Positions 7,714-13,280 of a stretch of 14,341 bases of DNA are shown piece by piece. Origin of the DNA: Lachnospiraceae bacterium UBA3641 (lineage in GTDB: Bacteria; Bacillota; Clostridia; Lachnospirales; Lachnospiraceae); NCBI GenBank assembly GCA_002373875.1, contig DFKQ01000059.1, positions 1 to 14,341 on the forward strand. Direction: 5' to 3'. Position 1 is the stretch's first letter. Each line of letters starts with the position of its first letter. A program made the position numbers and the translations under genes. The notes under the pieces were generated by a model. That model had not been told where the DNA came from, ran no database searches, and saw nothing but the letters and a program-made list of their open reading frames with translations.

Positions 7714-10311
7714 TATATAAAAAGACCCCTTTGTGTCTTTTGCCTTCTGTTTGTTTTGGCCCTGGCTGGGGTATCTGCGGTAACGGGTACGAACAGTCCG
7801 CCGGGCTATAAGGAGCTCGACGGATGTTCTCTTGAATTCAAAGGCACAATAAAGCAGATTGAGCAAAAAGACAATAATCTTATTTTGCACATTAAAGACA
7901 TATTCAAGGCTGATGGAACCGATCTTAACGGGAATGTGCTTATGTATATCCCGGACGATGAACAAATCACGCAACAACTTCATATAGGAGCCGGAATAGA
8001 GGCTGCAGGAGAGTTTAATGACTTTAACAGGGCCTATAACCGGGGGCAGTTTGACTTGTCCGGATATAGAGCATTAAGAGGGTATGACTATGCAGTCTAT
8101 AAGGGAAGAATCCATTCGGTCACAAGGGATCATAACAGGATAACCGATGGACTCTACCGGATAAAGGAGAGGACTGAAAGGGTATATGAACATTATCTGA
8201 ATGAGAAGGAATATGGCGTGCTTGAAGCTCTTGTGCTTGCGGATAAAGGAAGTTTGGACCGGGAATTAAAGGACATGTATTCCGATGCGGGGATAGCGCA
8301 TATACTTGCCCTGTCCGGGCTCCATATAGCAGGGATCGGATTAATTATTGTTAACCTTCTAAAAAAACTCAGGGTTCCGTCATGGCCCGCAGTCCTTCTG
8401 GCATCGGTCCTGATGCTCGGTTATTGTCTGATGATCGGAATGCCTGTATCAGCCGTCAGGGCACTTATCATGTTCTTTATTTCAATGGGAGCAGTGATCC
8501 TTAAGAGAAGTGTGGATCTTAGAACATCGGCAGCGCTTGCCTGCCTTCTCATGCTCATCATAAATCCGGACAGACTGTATGATGCTTCATTTCTAATGTC
8601 CTTTTCAGCCTGTTTGGGAATCGGTCTTGTCTATCCGTATGTAAGGGGACTTGTGTTGAACCTACTTGGCAGGAGCAGGGTAAGGATACTTAAAAGAAGT
8701 GAAAAAAGGCTCGTCAGGTTCGGCATGGGTATACTCGCTTCACTCCTGTTATCCGCTTGTATTCAGCTTGCCGTGATCCCGTTTACCATGTGGTTTTATT
8801 ACAGGATTCCTGTGTACGGGTTAGTCATAAACCTGATAGTTGTGCCTCTTACAGGTGTACTTCTGATATTGGCAATATCAGTAGGTTTTTTTGGTGGTAT
8901 TGTAATGTTTGCTTTGGGATATGACAGTCCGGTCGATAAGCTTGTGAAGCTCGGATCATACCTTATACATCTTATCCTCAGGCTGTATGAGCTTCTTACA
9001 AGGGAAGCATCAGGTATGCCCGGAGCGGTTCTTGTGACAGGCAGACCCAAGATATGGCAGATGATTGTATATTATATGATCCTTTCGGGTATTGTAGCGT
9101 ATGCGGCTTACCTTGAACATAAAGAGAAGCTGTTTAAAAGAAAAATACGTAAGAGTCCGCATGTACCTTTATCCGAGGCTTCCGGCAGGCTCCGTGACTA
9201 CCTGAAGGAAAGATCACGCTTTGTACTTATTATCCTTGTTGTTTCATTTATGCTTTTGTTCGTGAGGATAAATCCGGCGTTTGAGATCAGCAGTTTATAT
9301 GTCGGCCAGGGTCAGTGCTTTGTCATACACGGACGGGATGTACCGACTATAATGTATGATTGCGGAAGCACGGACGAGAAGCAGCTTTGTGAGTATACAA
9401 TAGAGCCTTTTCTTGAATGTCTCAGGCTTGATCATATTGATACTGTTTTCATATCCCATATGGACACAGATCATATAAGCGGTCTTTTGCAGCTTTTGTC
9501 AGATGACAATTCCCATATCAGCATTGACAGGATAGTCATATCCGCCGACCCTTTTCAGACACAGAGCAAAAATTATGACAGCCTGATGACTCTTGCACAT
9601 GAGAAGGGTATCCCGGTGTATCTGATGAGCGCAGGGGACAGCATGAAGTGGAGGAATTTAAGCATCAGCTGTCTGTGGCCCGCTGCGTCAGGCTGGAAAG
9701 GTGCAGATAAGGTGATTGAGGAGCATCCGGCCGATGTTTGGTCGGGCTCCGCCGATCTTAATGACGGATCCCTTGTATTATCGGTTGAGTATGCCAAGAA
9801 GGGGAGAAGAGGAAGCATTGTACATAGCATGACTGATGATTCCGACGAAAGGCCTACGGCCTTGGCCATTAAGGATACCGCGGATCTGCGGTTTCTTTAT
9901 AACGAAAAAAAGGAAGGGGCAGTATCTGTTATGCAAGGCGGGAAGAGAAATGATGATCACTGTAGTGTCCTTTTAACCGGGGATATAAGCAGCGAAGCAG
10001 AAGAAAAGATCGTTGATAACATACGTGCTCAAGGGCTTAATACTTTAGGATATGATTGCCTTCAGGTTGCCCACCACGGATCTGCGGGATCTGTTAGTGA
10101 GCTGTTTTTAAGTACTGTATCCCCGGGACTTTGTATCATATCCGCAGGCATAGACAACCAATACGGCCATCCCCATAAAGAGACCCTTGAACTGCTCAAT
10201 AACAACGGGATTCCTACCTTTGTTACGGCCGAATGCGGCGAGATCGACATAAAACCGCACAGAAAAGGATTGGTTGTTGTTAAAAACCAAGAGGGTATTC
10301 ACGGAGAATGA
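7711..10311 (+). CDS. comEC: ComEC/Rec2-family DNA-uptake membrane protein
   Basis: ComEC forms the inner-membrane channel for single-stranded DNA during transformation. The 866-residue protein has the full architecture: an N-terminal hydrophobic segment (6-25), the extracytoplasmic OB-like/DUF4131 domain (about 35-138), the Competence membrane domain (about 165-520, with the signature ALSGLHIAG at 200-208 and about ten hydrophobic helices), and a C-terminal metallo-beta-lactamase-like domain (about 525-860). The latter keeps SHMDTDH (582-588; the HxDxDH form normal for ComEC), LLTGD with Asp758, VAHHGS (787-792) and GHPH (819-822), so its metal site looks intact and nuclease activity is possible. 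A hydrophilic stretch of about 55 residues (695-750) lies between 'DGSLVLSVEY' and 'CSVLLTGD', longer than usual. It starts with TTG. It is last in the operon, followed by the tandem-repeat region instead of another gene. Confidence 0.93.
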   Translation: MYIKRPLCVFCLLFVLALAGVSAVTGTNSPPGYKELDGCSLEFKGTIKQIEQKDNNLILHIKDIFKADGTDLNGNVLMYIPDDEQITQQLHIGAGIEAAGEFNDFNRAYNRGQFDLSGYRALRGYDYAVYKGRIHSVTRDHNRITDGLYRIKERTERVYEHYLNEKEYGVLEALVLADKGSLDRELKDMYSDAGIAHILALSGLHIAGIGLIIVNLLKKLRVPSWPAVLLASVLMLGYCLMIGMPVSAVRALIMFFISMGAVILKRSVDLRTSAALACLLMLIINPDRLYDASFLMSFSACLGIGLVYPYVRGLVLNLLGRSRVRILKRSEKRLVRFGMGILASLLLSACIQLAVIPFTMWFYYRIPVYGLVINLIVVPLTGVLLILAISVGFFGGIVMFALGYDSPVDKLVKLGSYLIHLILRLYELLTREASGMPGAVLVTGRPKIWQMIVYYMILSGIVAYAAYLEHKEKLFKRKIRKSPHVPLSEASGRLRDYLKERSRFVLIILVVSFMLLFVRINPAFEISSLYVGQGQCFVIHGRDVPTIMYDCGSTDEKQLCEYTIEPFLECLRLDHIDTVFISHMDTDHISGLLQLLSDDNSHISIDRIVISADPFQTQSKNYDSLMTLAHEKGIPVYLMSAGDSMKWRNLSISCLWPAASGWKGADKVIEEHPADVWSGSADLNDGSLVLSVEYAKKGRRGSIVHSMTDDSDERPTALAIKDTADLRFLYNEKKEGAVSVMQGGKRNDDHCSVLLTGDISSEAEEKIVDNIRAQGLNTLGYDCLQVAHHGSAGSVSELFLSTVSPGLCIISAGIDNQYGHPHKETLELLNNNGIPTFVTAECGEIDIKPHRKGLVVVKNQEGIHGE

Positions 10312-10341
10312 ATTATACAGTGGAGTAAATCCGGTCGGGAT

Positions 10342-10576
10342 TAAGCCTGAAAAGAGGGTAAGCCCAAAGTATGTTGGCCTGAAGTGAGTAAGCCTGAGGT
10401 GTGTAAGCCTGAGGTGTGTAAGCCTGAGGTGTGTAAGCTTGAAGTAAGTAAGCTTAAAGTGTGTAAGCTTGAAGTGAGTAAGCTTAAAGTGTGTAAGCCG
10501 GAGGTGTGTAAGCTATAAGTGAGTTAAGCCCAAAGTGTGTAAGCCGGAGGTAGGTAAGTTTGAAGTGAGTAAGCTC
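10342..10576. repeat. Tandem array of a 15-bp repeat (about 14 full units)
   Basis: Consensus TAAGCCTGAGGTGTG. Full 15-bp units start at 10359, 10374, 10389, 10404, 10419, 10434, 10449, 10464, 10479, 10494, 10509, 10525, 10540 and 10555, with one extra base at 10524. A degenerate 17-bp unit lies at 10342 and a partial one at 10570. Three consecutive units (10389-10433) are identical. Units from 10434 to 10493 form a 30-bp higher-order repeat in which ...TGAAGTRAG alternates with ...TAAAGTGTG. The array starts about 30 bp after the comEC stop. In one frame it reads as a pentapeptide K-P/L-E/K-V-C/S, but no convincing start codon exists. Confidence 0.95.
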
Positions 10577-10670
10577 TGCGTATCATTGTTATAGTGTAAA
10601 ACTGCCATATTGTCTGTCGGCCCGTGCGCAGACGAGGGATCTTATTCGGTGTTGAAACACGCGAAATACA
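10577..10670. other. Spacer between the 15-bp and 13-bp arrays
   Basis: About 95 bp of unique sequence. The only structure I see is an imperfect hairpin, GTCTG (10612-10616) against CAGAC (10629-10633), with no T-run after it, so it is not a convincing terminator. No gene or promoter can be supported. Confidence 0.4.
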
Positions 10671-10760
10671 TTAATGAAATATGTTAAAAAAATGCGTTAA
10701 TAAAATATGATAATGAAATATGTTAATGAAATATGTTAAAAAAACACTTAATGAAATGCA
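10671..10760. repeat. AT-rich tandem array of a 13-bp repeat (about 7 units)
   Basis: Consensus TTAATGAAATATG. Units start at 10671, 10684, 10697, 10710, 10723, 10736 (12 bp) and 10748. Units 1 and 5 are identical; the others differ at one to six positions. The array is markedly richer in A+T than its surroundings and contains no open frame of note. It shares no obvious sequence with the 15-bp array before it or the 74-bp array after it. Confidence 0.85.
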
Positions 10761-11301
10761 TTTATGAGCATAACTCATTATATTTCTCTGAGTTGTTAGT
10801 TGTTGGAGATTAATAGAGTCTGTCAGATAGTGTTGCGGCTAACAAATCATGGGGAAACACAAGGAATGTTAGCCGCAGAGGTAAGAAAAGAGGCTGTTGG
10901 ATAGTGTTGGAGCTAACAAATCATGTAAAAACCCAAAAGATGTTAGCCGCAGAGGTAAGAAAAGAGACTGTTGGATATTGTTGCGGCTAACAAATCATGG
11001 GGAAACACAAGTAATGTTAGCCACAGAGGTAAGAAAAGAGGCTGTCAGACAGTGTTGGAGCTAACAAATCATGGGGAAACACAAGTAATGTTAGCCACAG
11101 GGGTAAGAAAAGAGGCTGTCAGATAGTGTTGGAGCTAACAAATCATGTAAAAACCCAAAGGATGTTAGCTGCAGAGGTAAGAAAAGAGGCTGTTGGATAG
11201 AGTTGCGGCTAACAAATCATGGGAAAACCCAATGGATGTTAGCTGTAGGGTTAAAAATAAAGGCTATTGAATAGTGGCACAGCTAACAAATCATGGAAAA
11301 A

Positions 11302-11307
11302 TATAAT
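11302..11307 (+). promoter_or_regulatory. Possible -10 element inside the last 74-bp unit
   Basis: The loop of unit 7 contains TATAAT, absent from the other six units. A start near 11314 would give a leader of about 43 bases for the nuclease gene. No good -35 hexamer lies 16-18 bp upstream, so this is only a candidate. Confidence 0.25.
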
Positions 11308-11342
11308 GGATTTTAGCTGCAGGAGTCAGAATAAAGTTAATC

Positions 11343-11349
11343 AGGAGGG
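11343..11349 (+). promoter_or_regulatory. Ribosome binding site of the nuclease gene
   Basis: AGGAGGG lies seven bases before ATG 11357, inside the diverged tail of the last 74-bp unit. It decides the start: the in-frame ATG at 11267 belongs to the repeat array and has no such site. Confidence 0.8.
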
Positions 11350-11356
11350 AATAATT

Positions 11357-12199
11357 ATGATCAATAAAGGAATAATAGAACAAGAGGTAGCTGAATTGAA
11401 GAAAATGCGGGAAATGACAATGACCCGGATCGAGCAACTCAGAAAAATGGCCCCTGAGGGATGTACCCTTCGAGCTATAAGGCATGGTAATACCAAACAA
11501 TTCTTTGCCAGAAGAAACAGCAGTGAGAATAATGGGACATACATAAAAAAGAAGGACCGGCGGATTGCTGAGACGCTTGCCCGGCTTGAATATAATGAAA
11601 AGCTCGTGCATGTTTTATCGGAAGAGATAAATGAACTTGAGGAACTTAATTGTATTCCTGAAGCGAATCCATATCTTAGTGCGCTTACGGAAGTAAATGA
11701 TTTGAAAAGAGAATTGATCAATGTACCGTATATTCCTGATGAAGAATACAGATATAAATGGATATGTCAGTCATATGACGGCCCTGGATTCAGGGATGGT
11801 TCGCCGGAATTTTACACTAAAAATGAACTGAGGGTTCGTTCTAAATCCGAGGTTATCATAGCGGATTTTCTTAATAGCTTTAACATACCCTTTTTATATG
11901 AGAAGCCGCTCAAATTCAAGAGCGGACAAATCGTACATCCCGATTTTACTCTTTTGAATATTAAGAAGAGAGAGGAGGTAGTATGGGAACATTTGGGGAT
12001 GATGGATGATATTGAATACAGAAACAATGCGTTTATGAAGATCAGAGAGTATGAGTCAAACGGCTATTACCAGGGCTTAAACCTGATATTGACGTTTGAA
12101 ACGGGGAAGCATCCGATGAATACCAGAACGCTAAGGAACATGATCAGGGATGTGGCTAAGGAATGGGGGAGTACGGTTACTGAGGATTCCGGATCATAG
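11357..12199 (+). CDS. Coiled-coil protein with a PD-(D/E)XK-like nuclease domain
   Basis: The protein has 280 residues from the ATG with the AGGAGGG site. Residues 5-35 and 62-98 are helical, charged and probably coiled coil, flanking a small basic patch (36-66, ARRN...YIKKKDRR). Residues about 158-270 form a restriction-endonuclease-like domain: Glu165 in RSKSEVIIADFL, IPFLYEKPL (177-185), Asp196 in HPDFTLL, then WEHLGMMDD (210-218), Tyr221, Lys228, and LILTFETG (243-250). The PDF...EHfG spacing resembles the nuclease-like module of DNA helicase IV-type proteins. The usual ExK lysine is replaced by His212, which that module shares; Lys228 might take over. I recall similar proteins as uncharacterised, often multicopy genes of gut Clostridia, but cannot verify this here. 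No helicase, methylase or toxin partner is adjacent; the only neighbour upstream is the hairpin array, which ends at its start codon. Substrate unknown. Confidence 0.75.
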   Translation: MINKGIIEQEVAELKKMREMTMTRIEQLRKMAPEGCTLRAIRHGNTKQFFARRNSSENNGTYIKKKDRRIAETLARLEYNEKLVHVLSEEINELEELNCIPEANPYLSALTEVNDLKRELINVPYIPDEEYRYKWICQSYDGPGFRDGSPEFYTKNELRVRSKSEVIIADFLNSFNIPFLYEKPLKFKSGQIVHPDFTLLNIKKREEVVWEHLGMMDDIEYRNNAFMKIREYESNGYYQGLNLILTFETGKHPMNTRTLRNMIRDVAKEWGSTVTEDSGS

Positions 12200-12426
12200 G
12201 GAGGAATTCCGATAATCTTAGAGAAGTTTGTGAATCCAGCCTTCGTAATAGTTAAACCTCTGGATGTGAGCATCCAGGATGCAGCATGGGAGTGGCTTGA
12301 GGGATTTGGCACATTCTCCATATATCAGATACTTGCGGAACCTTGCTGCGCAGGAAGATTTTGATGCGTGCTGAGATTGCGGGTGGTATAATCTCATTAT
12401 ATTTGCAGGATAATTGAGGATTGAAT
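12200..12426 (+). promoter_or_regulatory. Intergenic region with extended -10 promoter for the VOC-fold gene
   Basis: TATAAT at 12387-12392 is preceded by TG at 12384-12385, an exact TGnTATAAT extended -10. TTGATG (12361-12366) is a -35-like hexamer at a long 20-bp distance. Transcription would start near 12399, 28 bases before the ATG at 12427. Upstream, CTGGATG-TGAG-CATCCAG (12260-12277) forms a 7-bp stem without a T-run, so it is not a standard terminator for the nuclease gene. The nuclease reading frame stays open for 51 codons after its TAG, but with no start codon. Confidence 0.6.
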
Positions 12427-12810
12427 ATGAAGATAGAGCATGTTGCTATGTACGTGAATGAACTGGAATCGGCCAGAGATTTCTTTGTAAAGTATCTCGG
12501 AGGGGTGTCGAATGATGGATACCATAACAAAACAACGGGGTTCAGATCATTCTTTATTAGTTTTGATGATGGCGCAAGACTTGAGATAATGAACAAGCCT
12601 TCTATGGAGAATGTTGCAAAGCCGATCAATCGTACCGGATATATCCATATTGCTTTTTCTGTAGGAAGTGTTGAGAAGGTCGATCATTTGACAAGACAAT
12701 TCCGGGAAGACGGTTTTGAGGTATTAAGTGGTCCAAGAACTACAGGCGATGGCTATTATGAGAGCTGCATAGTCGGTATCGAAGGAAATCAGATTGAGAT
12801 CACGGTTTGA
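12427..12810 (+). CDS. VOC-family (glyoxalase I/bleomycin-resistance fold) protein
   Basis: This is a 127-residue, single-domain cytoplasmic protein of the vicinal-oxygen-chelate superfamily, which binds a divalent metal and acts as lyase, dioxygenase, isomerase or drug-binding protein, usually as a dimer. It carries both beta-alpha-beta-beta-beta modules: IEHVAMYVNELESARDFF (3-20) and YIHIAFSV (72-79) mark their starts. Putative metal ligands are His5, Glu53, His74 and Glu124 (GNQIEITV end), so it is probably a functional metalloenzyme of the lactoylglutathione-lyase-like type; the substrate cannot be told. The start is ATG 12427 with GAGGA (12416-12420) six bases before it; TTG at 12421 is too close to that site. 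It has its own promoter and no partner genes nearby, so it is likely a monocistronic stress or detoxification gene. Confidence 0.85.
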   Translation: MKIEHVAMYVNELESARDFFVKYLGGVSNDGYHNKTTGFRSFFISFDDGARLEIMNKPSMENVAKPINRTGYIHIAFSVGSVEKVDHLTRQFREDGFEVLSGPRTTGDGYYESCIVGIEGNQIEITV

Positions 12811-12866
12811 TTAATTGGAATCAGACGTAGTGAAAAATGAGTAATGATAATAGATCAGCCTATGAT
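12811..12866. other. Short spacer after the VOC-fold gene
   Basis: No terminator, promoter or frame can be supported here. It leads into the hairpin cluster. Confidence 0.4.
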
Positions 12867-12903
12867 TTATCGTAAACGCATTAAATAATTGCGTTTACGA
12901 TAA
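12867..12903. repeat. Hairpin 1: perfect 14-bp inverted repeat, 9-base loop
   Basis: TTATCGTAAACGCA (12867-12880) is exactly complementary to TGCGTTTACGATAA (12890-12903) around TTAAATAAT. There is no T-run on either side beyond the stem, so it is not an ordinary terminator. First of three consecutive hairpins. Confidence 0.9.
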
Positions 12904-12918
12904 TACCGATGATGCACA

Positions 12919-12958
12919 CGATTGCGATAGGAAGGGCATCTTCGATGCCTCGCAATCG
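12919..12958. repeat. Hairpin 2: nested stem of 9 bp plus 6 bp
   Basis: The outer stem CGATTGCGA (12919-12927) pairs with TCGCAATCG (12950-12958). An inner stem GGCATC (12935-12940) pairs with GATGCC (12944-12949) around TTC. A seven-base bulge (12928-12934) separates the stems on the left side only. Confidence 0.85.
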
Positions 12959-12965
12959 GCGCAAA

Positions 12966-12989
12966 AGGAAACGAATAAATTCGTTTCCT
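12966..12989. repeat. Hairpin 3: perfect 11-bp inverted repeat
   Basis: AGGAAACGAAT (12966-12976) and ATTCGTTTCCT (12979-12989) are exactly complementary across two bases; as RNA the loop would open to at least four bases (TAAA). It ends directly before the methyltransferase remnant. Confidence 0.9.
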
Positions 12990-13137
12990 ACAAATTATAG
13001 ATAATGTCCGGGTATATAAGCAGGATACTATTGATTGGTTGGATACAGGGTGCGGGATGGGAACGCTTGCAGCAAGAGTGTTGGAGAAAGATCCAAATGT
13101 AAGATTCGAAAGGCGTGATAGATATAAGATGAAATAA
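12979..13137 (+). pseudogene. Remnant of a SAM-dependent methyltransferase gene
   Basis: The frame between the TAA at 12976-12978 and the TAA at 13135-13137 encodes 52 residues without a start codon or ribosome binding site. The core 'YKQDTIDWLDTGCGMGTLAA' followed by 'RVLEKDPNVRF' is a clear class I methyltransferase motif I (D-x-G-C-G-x-G, glycine-rich SAM loop) with the following helix and strand end. Everything before about residue 9 derives from the neighbouring hairpin, and everything after motif I and its helix is missing, whereas a full enzyme needs about 200 residues. It is therefore a decayed fragment, probably left by an insertion or deletion linked to the hairpin cluster. The original substrate cannot be told. 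Confidence 0.65.
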
Positions 13138-13149
13138 TTCTTTGTTTTA

Positions 13150-13158
13150 TGGTATAAT
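13150..13158 (+). promoter_or_regulatory. Extended -10 promoter of the SIMPL-domain gene
   Basis: TGG-TATAAT at 13150-13158 is an exact extended -10 and is identical over nine bases to that of the VOC-fold gene. No recognisable -35 is at 16-18 bp. Transcription from about 13165 would leave a leader of about 115 bases, which holds no obvious riboswitch. Confidence 0.6.
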
Positions 13159-13280
13159 CCTAAAAAGAAATAGTGCAAAGCATGAATGATAGGAATAAAG
13201 GATAATGAACTGAACCGGGTAAACGAAGGTATAGGCCTGGGACTTAAGGACAGTTAAAAGTTGACAGGGAGGATATGAAT

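Larger units (their letters stand above)
10838..11355. repeat. Seven-unit 74-bp tandem array, each unit carrying an inverted repeat
   Basis: Units start at 10838, 10912, 10986, 11060, 11134, 11208 and 11282, an exact 74-bp period throughout. Every unit begins GCTAACAAATCATG. The heptamer GCTAACA is followed after 22 bases by its reverse complement TGTTAGC (TTTTAGC in the last unit), then by 38 bases containing the conserved GGTAAGAAAAGAG core. In unit 1 the stem is a perfect 11 bp (TGCGGCTAACA with TGTTAGCCGCA); unit 6 keeps the 11-bp stem through G-U pairs; other units have one to four outer mismatches. Loops come in two main types, starting GGGGAAACAC or GTAAAAACCC. Sequence before 10838 (from about 10794) looks like a decayed half unit. 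The last two units diverge progressively. The array ends one base before the ATG of the nuclease gene. Confidence 0.95.

Noticed and set aside
10308..10328. Tiny ATGA-coupled frame after comEC (MNYTVE)
   Set aside because: Six codons only, with poor ribosome-binding-site spacing; no sign of a real gene.
10838..11355. The 74-bp array as a CRISPR array
   Set aside because: The whole unit is repeated, with no unique spacers between constant repeats, and no cas gene is nearby.
10342..11355. The stacked repeats as an iteron-type replication origin
   Set aside because: There is no replication initiator gene in the window, no recognisable DnaA-box cluster, and the surroundings look chromosomal.
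11267..11356. Upstream start (ATG 11267) for the nuclease gene
   Set aside because: The extra 30 codons lie in the repeat array and have no ribosome binding site; AGGAGGG supports ATG 11357.
12867..12989. The three hairpins as rho-independent terminators
   Set aside because: None is followed on either strand by a clear T-run.
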